Shown piece after piece: positions 44,192 through 52,704 of a stretch of 64,000 nt of DNA. Within the stretch, counting starts at the first letter, position 1; each line of letters begins with the position of its first letter. The position numbers and the translations under genes are program-made. Where the stretch lies: NCBI GenBank assembly GCA_036272195.1, contig DATAZE010000007.1:1-64000 (forward strand). Reading direction: 5' to 3'. The notes beneath the pieces were generated by a model that was not told the origin of the DNA, did no database searches, and was given only the letters and a program-made list of their open reading frames with translations. This DNA comes from DASXHY01 sp036272195 (GTDB taxonomy: Bacteria; Verrucomicrobiota; Verrucomicrobiia; Limisphaerales; DASXHY01).

Positions 44192-44215
44192 CGCGGAATG
44201 TCCGCGATTCGGACA
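44192..44215 (+). promoter_or_regulatory. Two overlapping hairpins upstream of pilM
   Basis: CGCGGA-ATG-TCCGCG (44192-44206) and TGTCCG-CGATT-CGGACA (44199-44215) are perfect and mutually exclusive. They lie about 40 bases upstream of the pilM start codon and could be an operator or an RNA switch. No ligand or regulator is suggested by the sequence. Confidence 0.3.
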
Positions 44216-44253
44216 GATGTTAGAGAGAAACTCGGTTTTGATAAGACAAACAC

Positions 44254-45312
44254 ATGGCCTTGCCATTCATGAAGAGAGACTCGCGGAAGAAACGTGACCA
44301 GATGCTGGCCGTGGATTTGGGCGCCCGCAGTACGAAAGCTGTCCTCCTGCAACGGCGGGGCAATAAATTTGCGCTGGCGAGTTACGCCATTCTGGATACC
44401 CCCATTTTTGACAAAATCATTTCGGAGGAGCTGCTGACCGAACACTTGCGGGCGATCTCCCAGACCCTGCAGGCCAAAGGCAAGCCGCTGACACTTACGA
44501 TTGGCGTCGAGGACGCCGTGGTACGCCATGTGGAAATGCCGCCCATGCCGCCCGAGGATATCCGGATGATCCTCAAGAACAATTCCCGGGTTTACCTTCA
44601 ACAGGAGTTGACGGGTTATGTTTTCGATTCCTACGCCGGGAACCCTGCGCAAAATGGCGCAGCGCCGAAAGACAGCCAAAAAGCCAAGGTGCTCATTGCG
44701 GGCGCCAAGAACCAGATCGTCACGAATTATGTCACGGCGGCAAAAAACGCCGGGCTGATTCCGGACCACATCGTGCCCAGTCTTCTTGGGCCGGTGAACG
44801 CCTTCGAGCTGGCCATGCCCGAAGTTTTTGCGGGACAAACCGTGGCCCTGGTGGACATTGGCTTCCGTTCGTCCTCCATTTGCATTTTACAGGAAGGGGA
44901 ACTGGTCCTCAACCGTGTCGTCAACATCGGGGGCGACCGCCTCACGGCCGGCCTGGCCGAATCCATGGGTATTGGCTATGCCGAAGCCGAAGGCATCAAG
45001 GTGGGAATGCCCGCGGAAGTGGAGCCTCAACTGGATATGCTGATCTCCCCTCTCGCCCGTGAGCTGCGGGCTTCAATTGACTTTTTCGAACATCAGCAGG
45101 AACGGACCTTGCCGATGGTTTACGTGTCTGGCGGATCGGCGCGCTCGGAGTTCATCGTCCAAACCCTCCGCCGCGAGATCGCCGTGGAATGCAAAACGTG
45201 GAATCCGGTGGCTGGCCTCCAATTGGCCCTTCCGCCGGCCCAGACTTCCGAAATTGAACAAGTTGCGCCGCAACTTTCCGTTGCCATCGGCGCCGCACTT
45301 ACCGCTATTTGA
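44254..45312 (+). CDS. pilM: PilM-like actin-fold pilus assembly protein
   Basis: A 352-residue cytoplasmic protein of the PilM/FtsA-like fold, which links the pilus inner-membrane complex to the motor. ATPase-fold motifs are visible: AVDLGARSTKAVLLQRRGNK (phosphate 1), VALVDIGFRSSSICILQEGE (phosphate 2) and VYVSGGSARSEFIVQTLRRE (adenosine). It heads a pilM-N-O-P-like run of overlapping genes followed by the secretin gene, a standard type IV pilus alignment complex order. Confidence 0.88.
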   Translation: MALPFMKRDSRKKRDQMLAVDLGARSTKAVLLQRRGNKFALASYAILDTPIFDKIISEELLTEHLRAISQTLQAKGKPLTLTIGVEDAVVRHVEMPPMPPEDIRMILKNNSRVYLQQELTGYVFDSYAGNPAQNGAAPKDSQKAKVLIAGAKNQIVTNYVTAAKNAGLIPDHIVPSLLGPVNAFELAMPEVFAGQTVALVDIGFRSSSICILQEGELVLNRVVNIGGDRLTAGLAESMGIGYAEAEGIKVGMPAEVEPQLDMLISPLARELRASIDFFEHQQERTLPMVYVSGGSARSEFIVQTLRREIAVECKTWNPVAGLQLALPPAQTSEIEQVAPQLSVAIGAALTAI

Positions 45313-45314
45313 TT

Positions 45315-45995
45315 ATGCCCATCAGAATCAATCTTCTGGCTGAAATCCAGGCAAACGAAGAGATTCGCCGGCGCGATCCCGTCAAGCGCGCCATTCTCGT
45401 CGGCGTGGGACTGGTCGCGTTGATCTTCTTTTGGATCACGTCGCTGGTGGTCACCCGCATCAGCGCCAAGAGCGAAATCACCAACCTCGATCAGCAAATC
45501 GAATCCGGCTCCAAGGAGTATCGCCAGGTATTGGACAACCAAAAAGCCCTGGTGGAAGGCAAGCAAAAGATCACCTCGCTGCATCAATTATCCACCAACC
45601 GGTTTCTCCTGGGCAACGTGCTCGAGGCCCTGCAAAAGAGCACGGTGGATAACGTGCAATTGACCCGCTTTAAAATCGACCAGTCCTACGCGGTGTCCGA
45701 CGCCACGAAGTCCACGACCAACGCGGATACCGGCATCGTGTCCGCCGGCAAGCCCGCGTCGGCGATAGAACGAATCACCCTTATGATCAATGCCAGGGAC
45801 GTGAGCTCGCTTCCGGGTGATTCCATCGGCCGATTCCAGGCTGCCCTGTCGCACAATCCGTTTTTCCACGCCTTGATTACGAACCGGACGAATGATTTCC
45901 GCCTGACAACCTCTTTGACGCCTCAATCCGACCCCGAGGGCCGGATATTTGTGGCTTTCACGCTTGAAGCCCGCCTACCCGATAAATCGCGATGA
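45315..45995 (+). CDS. pilN: PilN-like pilus assembly protein
   Basis: A 226-residue bitopic protein. The N-terminal motif RINLLAEIQANEEIRRRD is the PilN-type PilM-binding segment. A membrane helix (AILVGVGLVALIFFWITSLVV) is at about 27-47, then a coiled coil and a periplasmic ferredoxin-like domain (TVDNVQLTRFKIDQSYAVSD). Start ATG 45315, two bases after the pilM stop codon. It should pair with PilO in the alignment complex. Confidence 0.85.
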   Translation: MPIRINLLAEIQANEEIRRRDPVKRAILVGVGLVALIFFWITSLVVTRISAKSEITNLDQQIESGSKEYRQVLDNQKALVEGKQKITSLHQLSTNRFLLGNVLEALQKSTVDNVQLTRFKIDQSYAVSDATKSTTNADTGIVSAGKPASAIERITLMINARDVSSLPGDSIGRFQAALSHNPFFHALITNRTNDFRLTTSLTPQSDPEGRIFVAFTLEARLPDKSR

Positions 45996-46591
45996 ACCGA
46001 CTCTCTAAAGAAAAACGCAGCCAACTCATCCTGGTCACACTTGTCGTCGTGGGGATCATTGCCGGCCTTTGGTTTGGTGTGATTCGTTCCCAACAGGAAG
46101 ATTTACGCTCGCTGGCCTCCAAAAAAACCGAGGACCTGAATAAATTGGGGCAAACTGCCGACACGATTAAAAACAGCGACAAGGCCAAAAAGGAATTGGT
46201 CACGGTGAGCAATGAACTGGCTTTTGCCGAACGCGACATGCCCTCCGGTGACCTCTATCTCTCGCTGGTGAACACGATTCGCAAGTTCAACCACGATTAC
46301 AACCTCCAGATATCTCAATTCAATCCGACCAGCGGCGATGCCGCCGTCAATCTGTTGTCCCGATTCCCCTATCGCCAGGTGACCGTGTCCATTTCCGGAA
46401 TGGCGCACTACCACGACATCGGAAAATTTGTGGCCGATTTTGAAAATGAATTTCCCACCTCGCGCGTCTTGAACCTGGAACTCACACCCGCCTCGGTGAC
46501 CGCAGCTGAAGACAAGGAGAAATTGTCCTTCAAGATGGATATTGTGTCACTGGTCGCCAGCATTGGAACACGTTCCGCCAGCAACCCATGA
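45992..46591 (+). CDS. pilO: PilO-like pilus assembly protein
   Basis: A 199-residue bitopic protein with one N-terminal membrane helix (LILVTLVVVGIIAGLWFGVI), a coiled-coil region at about 35-75 and a periplasmic domain at about 85-195 (LYLSLVNTIRKFNHDYNLQI, SRFPYRQVTVSISGMAHYHD). It overlaps pilN by four bases (ATGA) and the next gene by four bases, so the stoichiometry of the PilN-PilO complex is probably set by translational coupling. Confidence 0.85.
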   Translation: MNRLSKEKRSQLILVTLVVVGIIAGLWFGVIRSQQEDLRSLASKKTEDLNKLGQTADTIKNSDKAKKELVTVSNELAFAERDMPSGDLYLSLVNTIRKFNHDYNLQISQFNPTSGDAAVNLLSRFPYRQVTVSISGMAHYHDIGKFVADFENEFPTSRVLNLELTPASVTAAEDKEKLSFKMDIVSLVASIGTRSASNP

Positions 46592-47049
46592 AAATCTCAT
46601 CCTTTTTTCTCACCGCCAGCGCGGCCCTGAGCTTCCAGCTCACCCTGCTTTCCGGCCAGGCGGCGCCGAACACGACCAACGCCACGGCGGCGGCGACCAA
46701 CGCCGTCCCGAAATCCGAGTTCACGATCCCGACCAGCAAAACGGAGGGTTCTGATCCATTTTTTCCCACCTCGACGCGGCTTTGGGGCGGGCCAGCCATC
46801 GTGCAGACGGCGTCCGCAAAACAAAACAAGCCCGCAGGCCTGGATTGTCTCGTTCTCAAGGGCCTTTCCGGCGCCGAGAGCAACCGGCTCGCTATGATTA
46901 ACGGCCGCACCATGGCTCGCGGAGAAGACGCGGAAGTAACCACGGATTGTGGGCGCATTTTAGTCCATTGTGTGGACATCACTTCCAATTCTGCCGTCAT
47001 CGAAGTTTCCGGTGAACGCCGGGAATTGAAGTTGCGTTCGGACCTTTGA
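46588..47049 (+). CDS. PilP/GspC-like exported protein
   Basis: A 153-residue protein with a signal peptide (FFLTASAALSFQLTLLSGQA), then a Thr/Ala-rich linker containing DPFFP, and a C-terminal beta domain (LKGLSGAESNRLAMINGRTM, VDITSNSAVIEVSGERRELK) that resembles the periplasmic domain of PilP/GspC. Such proteins connect the inner-membrane complex to the secretin. It has a conventional signal peptide with no lipobox cysteine, unlike typical PilP. Confidence 0.72.
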   Translation: MKISSFFLTASAALSFQLTLLSGQAAPNTTNATAAATNAVPKSEFTIPTSKTEGSDPFFPTSTRLWGGPAIVQTASAKQNKPAGLDCLVLKGLSGAESNRLAMINGRTMARGEDAEVTTDCGRILVHCVDITSNSAVIEVSGERRELKLRSDL

Positions 47050-47374
47050 GCGCGGCAAGGCGGAAAAATCCGCCGCCCCTGGCCTGAAAGTGTCCTGATT
47101 TAACAACACAACTTCCGGCGTGAGTCTCTCCCTGATGCAACGTCCCCACGCCGTGCTCCCCGCCAAGACCCTGAATCTGAAATCTGCCACCGCCATGCCC
47201 ACTTGCGTGCCATTCTCCGAGCGGAACTACCGGCAACTCGTCTTATTGCTGGACAAGAAGTGCCTGAAAAACAAAACGCCGAAGTTGAGGCAGTCTTCAT
47301 TTTATCGGTTGGCACTGCGGCTGCTAATTCACCGTTAACGAAAATGTCGGTCTAACTCAGACAAATTAAAAAGA
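47050..47374. other. Non-coding interval before the secretin gene
   Basis: About 325 bases without a supported gene; a 72-codon open frame here has no family features. The operon may have a second promoter in this gap, since the secretin start has its own purine-rich ribosome-binding region. No palindromic repeat from the main families was seen. Confidence 0.5.
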
Positions 47375-49135
47375 ATGAAAACTAGTCACCTTAAAACAGT
47401 TTCAACCTATGCACTCGCGGCATTGTGTTTGATCGTCCTCGGACTTGCCAACGTCCGCGCCCAGGACACTCCCGCCCCGAATGGCGCTGTCTACGCTCCG
47501 CTTGATTTGTCCACAAATCCTCCGGCAGCGACCAACACCGCCCCGGCAACTGACACTGCGGCGCCCGCCGCGACGCCTGCCGCCGCGGATACCGCCGCGC
47601 CCGTGACGCCCGCAACGCCGGTCGTAGAGGCCGCGCCCGCAGCGCCCGTAGCGCCCGCCACTCCGGCGGTTGCCGCCGCGCCCGCGGAAGCTGCCGCTCC
47701 GGCAGTTACTGCCGCGCCCGTGGCCGCTCCCGAACCCGTAGCGCCCTCGGCCGTCATTATTCCGACCATCGTGATGGACGAAGTCCCGTTGACGGACGCG
47801 ATCAAGAATCTCGCGCGCCAAGCCGGATTGAATTACATCCTTGATCCGAAGGTGACCTTCGGGCCTCCCGGAGCTGACGGCAAAGTTGCTGTCCCGAATA
47901 TTTCTATCCGTTGGGAAAATGTGACAGCCGAACAGGCGCTCACCACCCTGCTCACGACCTACGGTCTCCAGCTCATTCAAGATCCCAAGACTCAGATTGC
48001 CCGCATAACCGTCCGCGACCCGGCGGCTCCGGATCCGCTCGTCAACACCATCATCCAGCTCAAGTACGCCAGCCCGAGCAACATGCTCGTGGCCGTGCAA
48101 ACTGCGTTGACGGATAAACGCAGCAAGGTCATGGGCGACATTCGTACCAGCCAATTGGTCCTTCTTGCCACCGAAAAGGAAACTGAATCGATCAATAAAA
48201 TGATCGCCAACCTCGACACGCCCACCAAGCAAGTGCTGATCGAAGCGCGTCTGTTGGAAACTTCGATGAATCCCAGCTCGGTGAAAGGTCTGGATTGGAC
48301 CGGCACACTGCAGGCGCAGCATCTGGCCTTTGGAAATAATTTGCAGCAAAACCCAGTTGCCTCAGGCGAAAGCGTCAATCAACCGCTGGCGACCAGCTGG
48401 CCGAAAATGATGTTGGATACCGCCCGCGGCTTTAACCCGGCCACGGCGTTCCTCGATGCGGACGGCGTCAACGCGGTGTTCTCCTTCATCAACCAGAATT
48501 CCGACGCCCGCGTCATCTCGGCTCCCCGCACCGTGACGCTGGACAACGAGACAGCGATGCTTGAAGTCACGCGCGCCACCCCGATCATCAACGTGACCGC
48601 GGGCACGGCGAATACGACCGGTGGTTCGCAGATTACTTATACGAACCTGGGTATCATCCTCCACGTTACTCCCCGCATCTCCGCGAACAATTTCGTGAAT
48701 CTTGAAGTTGAACCGGAAGTTTCGCGTGTCTTCGACACCGTTACCAAGGTCATCAATGGTTCAACCTCGCAGGCGGATGAATACGATATTCGCAAAATGC
48801 AAACCAAAGTGATGGTTCCCAGCGGCAACACGCTGGTGCTCGGCGGTTTGGTCCAGGATGACACCCGCAGCGCCAACACCAAGGTCCCGTTGCTCGGTGA
48901 CATCCCCGGCATTGGCCGCGCTTTCCGCAGCGACAGCAAATCACGCCAGAAAAGCAATCTGCTCATTTTCATCACTCCGACCATCGTGCAGGATTCGGAT
49001 TTCCAACCCACCCAGAGCCATTTCCTTCAGAGCCCGATGGGTTCGGTGGAAGACAAAGACTGGTCGGCCTGGGACAGCGGAAAACCGTTGGATTGGCACA
49101 GCGTGATGCATGGCGGCTACGAAACGGTTAAATAA
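47375..49135 (+). CDS. pilQ: Secretin (PilQ/GspD-like outer-membrane channel)
   Basis: A 586-residue outer-membrane secretin. A signal peptide (LAALCLIVLGLANVRAQ) is followed by a long Ala/Pro/Thr-rich linker (about 40-125) in place of AMIN domains. An N0/STN-like domain (MDEVPLTDAIKNLARQAGLN) and an N1-type domain (NTIIQLKYASPSNMLVAVQT) come next. The C-terminal secretin gate domain (FLDADGVNAVFSFINQNSDA ... VPLLGDIPGIGRAFRSDSKS) ends in the conserved LIFITPTIV. It is the pore of the pilus or secretion system whose inner-membrane parts are encoded upstream. Confidence 0.92.
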   Translation: MKTSHLKTVSTYALAALCLIVLGLANVRAQDTPAPNGAVYAPLDLSTNPPAATNTAPATDTAAPAATPAAADTAAPVTPATPVVEAAPAAPVAPATPAVAAAPAEAAAPAVTAAPVAAPEPVAPSAVIIPTIVMDEVPLTDAIKNLARQAGLNYILDPKVTFGPPGADGKVAVPNISIRWENVTAEQALTTLLTTYGLQLIQDPKTQIARITVRDPAAPDPLVNTIIQLKYASPSNMLVAVQTALTDKRSKVMGDIRTSQLVLLATEKETESINKMIANLDTPTKQVLIEARLLETSMNPSSVKGLDWTGTLQAQHLAFGNNLQQNPVASGESVNQPLATSWPKMMLDTARGFNPATAFLDADGVNAVFSFINQNSDARVISAPRTVTLDNETAMLEVTRATPIINVTAGTANTTGGSQITYTNLGIILHVTPRISANNFVNLEVEPEVSRVFDTVTKVINGSTSQADEYDIRKMQTKVMVPSGNTLVLGGLVQDDTRSANTKVPLLGDIPGIGRAFRSDSKSRQKSNLLIFITPTIVQDSDFQPTQSHFLQSPMGSVEDKDWSAWDSGKPLDWHSVMHGGYETVK

Positions 49136-49159
49136 GGGAAATCGTCATTGCCTATTGAT

Positions 49160-50356
49160 ATGAAAACACTAGTTACAAATCGGCGCCGGCTTGCGAGCCT
49201 GGCGACCGGCGCGCTCATCGCACTCCTGGCTCCGGCCTTGAACGCTCTCAGCCAGGCGAATCCTCCGGTCGGTATGTGGGATTGTGTCATGAGCGGCCAC
49301 GGCCAAAACGGCATTCTGTTCCTGAACTTCCTGCCACAGTCCGACCTCGGCAACCACTTGCCCGTGTTTGAAGGCGTCTTCATCCAGGCGGGCCAGCTCA
49401 AGGTGAGCGGCGCCGGCAGAGATGCCGGTTCCACCGGAAGCACCCGCAGCGGCAGCGGCGGCATCATCACCAACCTCTTCGGCGGTGGATTTATTAATGG
49501 CTCCGCCAGCGGCGTGGCCACCAACGTGGGAGAGGGAGATTGGTTCAACGACAGCCGCGGCTATCGCGGTTACTGGGCTTATGACAACAAAGGCCGGACG
49601 GTTGGGCAGTTCTATACCGTTTTGAACGGAACTGCCAATGTCACCAATTTCTTCGACACCTGCATCGATGAAATCCTGCCCATTCACCTCACTAACAATG
49701 GCTCGTTCAACATCCACGTGGATTTCTGCTTCACCAACGCGGTCCTGGCCACGAATTTTCCCTGGTCGGCCCCGGATGGCGAAGTCGGTTTCACGAACCT
49801 GACCTTTACCAATGTGAACTTTACGATTGGCACCGTCGGCCAGACCAACGGCATCAGCTTCGTTGGAAAAGTCGTTCCCGGCAAGCGGCTGACCATGGTC
49901 GGCACCTCCGCTTTCGGCAAATTCACCATTCGCGGCGTGCCACTGCAGCCGTTGCACACTCTGCTGCCGGTCGATGGATTCACCTGGACGGCGTCCAAAG
50001 TGCAGAATGGCTTTAAGTCCGTGGAAGAGTTCCAGCTCGCGGGCGCGGGCGGCGGGCTTACCAACGCCAGCACGGTCATTCCCAATCTCTATGCAATGAT
50101 CGGACAAGGCCCTTCCTACATTTACGGAACGAGCAATGACGGAACTTTCTGCCTGATTTCTTCCCAAAAAAGAATCGCCTTTTTTGTGCAGGAGATTCCT
50201 TTCGGAACGGCTCCGCCCCTTTTGGAAACTCGCGCCACGATTGGAAAGTTGGTCAATCATGCATCAAAAATTGGAGCCAACACGACCGGCGAGAGCACAG
50301 CCGATCCGAACATCATCCATTTCAATGCTTACTTAAGCACGTTCCCGACTCCCTGA
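49160..50356 (+). CDS. Exported protein of unknown function downstream of the secretin
   Basis: A 398-residue protein with a signal peptide (RLASLATGALIALLAPALNA) and a beta-rich body. Distinct segments are VGMWDCVMSGHGQNGILFLN, a Gly/Ser-rich patch (STGSTRSGSGGIITNLFGGG) and repeated NxxFTN-type motifs. I recognise no family. It starts 24 bases after the secretin gene and precedes the operon terminator, so it is probably cotranscribed. It may be a substrate or an outer-membrane partner of the channel. ATG 49160 is chosen over TTG 49148. Confidence 0.7.
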   Translation: MKTLVTNRRRLASLATGALIALLAPALNALSQANPPVGMWDCVMSGHGQNGILFLNFLPQSDLGNHLPVFEGVFIQAGQLKVSGAGRDAGSTGSTRSGSGGIITNLFGGGFINGSASGVATNVGEGDWFNDSRGYRGYWAYDNKGRTVGQFYTVLNGTANVTNFFDTCIDEILPIHLTNNGSFNIHVDFCFTNAVLATNFPWSAPDGEVGFTNLTFTNVNFTIGTVGQTNGISFVGKVVPGKRLTMVGTSAFGKFTIRGVPLQPLHTLLPVDGFTWTASKVQNGFKSVEEFQLAGAGGGLTNASTVIPNLYAMIGQGPSYIYGTSNDGTFCLISSQKRIAFFVQEIPFGTAPPLLETRATIGKLVNHASKIGANTTGESTADPNIIHFNAYLSTFPTP

Positions 50357-50377
50357 TTTTACCTGTCGTTCAAACAA

Positions 50378-50410
50378 CACCACCCGCTTCGGCGGGTGGT
50401 GCTTTTTTTT
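50378..50410 (+). terminator. Rho-independent terminator of the secretin operon
   Basis: CACCACCCGC-TTCG-GCGGGTGGTG (50378-50401) is a strong hairpin followed by eight T residues, about 20 bases after the last gene. Confidence 0.93.
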
Positions 50411-50780
50411 GGTCGGATCGTTTTCAGAAAAGCGGCAGGCATTCGCGAATGGCCCCCCGTTTTCTTCCACCGCTCTGCTATTCAACTAATGAAGTAGCCG
50501 CCGACGTTAATCGGCGCCGTCTTTTTCAGCCCCGTAAGCGAAAGAACCGGTCAGCGCAGACTCACGTCTACGGCTACAATATTTTGAAATGCCCCAGTCT
50601 CCCGAGTCGCAAATAACTTGTATAATTGTTCGACCTCGTTCCCGGAATAAAACTTCGTCTGCGTGTGGGCTGAAAGCCCGAAATATGATAGCCCAGGGCA
50701 ACGCCCTGGGTAATGTTGAACCAAGACCCCGAGCCCTGAAAGGGCGGGACACTTTTGTAAGAAATCAATGACTCAGGAGA
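50411..50780. other. Repeat-bearing non-coding interval
   Basis: About 370 bases between convergent genes. GTAGCCGCCGACGTTAATCG (from 50496) pairs loosely with a CACGTCTACGGCTAC end near 50577, a family C relative. AGCCCAGGGCAACGCCCTGGGT (split over 50691-50712) is a short hairpin of another family. No gene is supported. Confidence 0.6.
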
Positions 50781-51089
50781 CTAGTTCCTCGGCAGCTCCC
50801 CTACCCGCTTCAGGTAATCAAATGAATAAATCCCGGTGCCGTGTCCATCTCCCCACACCGGTTGCACCGCATACCCGCCCACGTTCACAATCTTCACCAA
50901 ACGAAACGCCTCCGGCGACAGCGGCCGCGACGGGTTTTTGTAGAGGTTGCCCATGATGTCCACCTCGCCCTTGCATCCCGCGCACGGGCAATGCCGGCGC
51001 AATTCCTCCAGTAAAACAAATGTCTCCGTCCCGTCATCCCATTTCACGGCGAGCTCTCCGCCAATCTGCTGAATATCCGTTGGTCGCAT
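50781..51089 (-). CDS. DUF971 (GBBH-like N-terminal domain) protein
   Basis: A 102-residue protein with the DUF971 pattern: an opening TDIQQIGGELAVKWDDGTET, ELRRHCPCAGCKG with a Cys cluster, and GYAVQPVWGDGHGTGIYSFD, the latter typical of the domain also found at the N-terminus of gamma-butyrobetaine hydroxylases. In Fe-S biogenesis contexts similar small proteins are linked to Mrp/ApbC. The Cys pattern suggests metal binding. No operon partner is visible here. Confidence 0.8.
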   Translation of the reverse strand: MRPTDIQQIGGELAVKWDDGTETFVLLEELRRHCPCAGCKGEVDIMGNLYKNPSRPLSPEAFRLVKIVNVGGYAVQPVWGDGHGTGIYSFDYLKRVGELPRN

Positions 51090-51159
51090 GGAGGCAGTCT
51101 AGCCCTCCCTGGCTCACCGCACAATTCATTGCAGATGGTTAACCTTCAGGGCCTAGCAC

Positions 51160-51181
51160 AAAGTTAGACTCATCTAACTTT
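51160..51181 (+). promoter_or_regulatory. Perfect palindrome upstream of mntH (candidate MntR/DtxR-type operator)
   Basis: AAAGTTAGA-CTCA-TCTAACTTT is a perfect 9+4+9 inverted repeat. A -35-like TTGACC begins five bases downstream (51187-51192), and mntH starts at 51270. The position and size fit a DtxR/MntR-family operator controlling manganese uptake; the regulator gene is not in the window. Confidence 0.55.
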
Positions 51182-51269
51182 AATAGTTGACCTAAACTTA
51201 AAACATGGCAAGCTTGTCCGTGGTTGCCGCGGCCATGACAAACTCTGAATTCATGCTGGAGAAAATGAC

Positions 51270-52703
51270 GTGGAAGAATTGAACCCGCGTACGAAAGAGA
51301 CCGCTGAGCCCGCGACCCCGGCGCCGCTGACGGAGGCGCATTCCAATAACTTTTCCCTCGAAGGCATGCACGGCAGTGTGGAGGTGCCGCATCATCAGGC
51401 CGGCTTTTGGAAGCAATGGCGCGCGTTTGTCGGTCCGGCGATTCTCGTGAGCGTGGGCTACATGGACCCGGGCAACTGGGGCACGGACCTGGCCGCGGGA
51501 GCGCAGTTCAAATACGGTTTGCTCTGGGTCGTGGCCCTGGCGAGCATCATGGCCATTTTCATGCAAGTCATTGCCGCGCGATTGGGTGTGGTGGCCGGAA
51601 AAGACCTCGCCCAATGCTGCCGTGACTGGTACCCGCGATGGACGCGCTGGCCGAATTGGCTGCTGTGCGAACTCGCCATTGGCGCGTGCGATTTGGCGGA
51701 GGTGCTCGGCAGTGCCGTGGCTCTCAATCTGATGTTCCACATTCCCCTGCTTTGGGCCGTCATCATCACCGCACTCGACGTCTTTTTGCTGCTCGCGTTG
51801 CAACGTTTTGGGATGCGAACCATTGAGGCCGTGGTGCTGCTGCTGGTCACGACGATATCCGCTTGCTATCTCATCGAGATTTTCGTCCTGCCGCAAACGC
51901 GCCCGGATTTGCTCGAGATGGGGCACGCGCTGATTACTCCGACATTGAGCAAGCCGGGAATGATCTTTGTGGCCATCGGAATCATCGGCGCAACGGTGAT
52001 GCCGCATAATCTCTATCTGCATTCGGCGCTGGTCCAAAGCCGCAAGTTGCAAAAGGACGAGGCCTCGGTGCGCGGGGCCATTCGCTTCAACACGATCGAT
52101 TCCGTTGTCGCGCTCACCATCGCGTTCTTTGTCAACGCGGCGATCATGGTTTTGGCGGCGCTCGTCTTTTACGGCAAAACCAGCGTTACAGTCGCGGATG
52201 GCAGCGTGGTCACTTTCAGCCCGGACAGCGACTGGATTCGCATCGCCTATCTCACGCTCGCGCCACTGTTGGGAACGGCGGCCGGCAGCGCGTTGTTCGT
52301 CATCGCGCTGCTCGCCAGCGGGCAAAGCAGCACGATCACCGGCACATTGGCGGGACAGGTCGTGATGGAAGGCTTCATGCATTGGCGAATGCGCCCGTGG
52401 CTGCGGCGGGTCATCACGCGCGGGTTGGCGATTCTGCCTGCGATATTCGTCATTGGCTTGCGCGGCGACGGCAGCGTGAACGATCTCCTGACGCTGAGCC
52501 AGGTGATACTCGCGCTACAGCTGCCGTTCGCCATGTTTCCACTGTTGCATTTCACCAGTTCGCGCAAAAGAATGGGTGCGTGGGAACTTGGCTGGATTCT
52601 ATTGATTGCCGGCTGGGGCAGCGCGATTTTAATCACTGGGCTGGATCTTTACGGCCTGCCCGAATCGCTTAAATCCGCCTGGCAAGTGATTGTCGGCCCA
52701 TAG
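51270..52703 (+). CDS. mntH: Nramp family Mn2+/Fe2+ transporter
   Basis: A proton-coupled divalent metal importer of 477 residues with about eleven membrane helices. Metal-binding segments are present: YMDPGNWGTDLAAGAQF (TM1, DPGN) and GATVMPHNLYLHSALVQSR (TM6, MPHN). The start is GTG at 51270; a cytoplasmic N-terminal tail of about 45 residues precedes TM1. The ending is short. It follows a perfect operator-like palindrome and is closely followed by a universal stress protein gene. Confidence 0.93.
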   Translation: MEELNPRTKETAEPATPAPLTEAHSNNFSLEGMHGSVEVPHHQAGFWKQWRAFVGPAILVSVGYMDPGNWGTDLAAGAQFKYGLLWVVALASIMAIFMQVIAARLGVVAGKDLAQCCRDWYPRWTRWPNWLLCELAIGACDLAEVLGSAVALNLMFHIPLLWAVIITALDVFLLLALQRFGMRTIEAVVLLLVTTISACYLIEIFVLPQTRPDLLEMGHALITPTLSKPGMIFVAIGIIGATVMPHNLYLHSALVQSRKLQKDEASVRGAIRFNTIDSVVALTIAFFVNAAIMVLAALVFYGKTSVTVADGSVVTFSPDSDWIRIAYLTLAPLLGTAAGSALFVIALLASGQSSTITGTLAGQVVMEGFMHWRMRPWLRRVITRGLAILPAIFVIGLRGDGSVNDLLTLSQVILALQLPFAMFPLLHFTSSRKRMGAWELGWILLIAGWGSAILITGLDLYGLPESLKSAWQVIVGP

Positions 52704-52704
52704 C

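Noticed and set aside
47120..47338. 72-codon open frame between the PilP-like gene and the secretin gene
   Set aside because: No start context, no signal peptide and no family features; left as non-coding.
47402..48349. 315-codon open frame on the minus strand
   Set aside because: Antisense to the secretin; the Gly/Arg-rich translation mirrors the Ala/Pro-rich linker of pilQ.
49169..50260. 363-codon open frame on the minus strand
   Set aside because: Antisense to the exported protein gene that follows the secretin. The plus-strand frame has a signal peptide and an operon context; the antisense one has neither.
51198..52382. 394-codon open frame on the minus strand
   Set aside because: Antisense to mntH, whose motifs DPGN and MPHN are intact; the translated product is low-complexity, rich in Arg, His and Gln.
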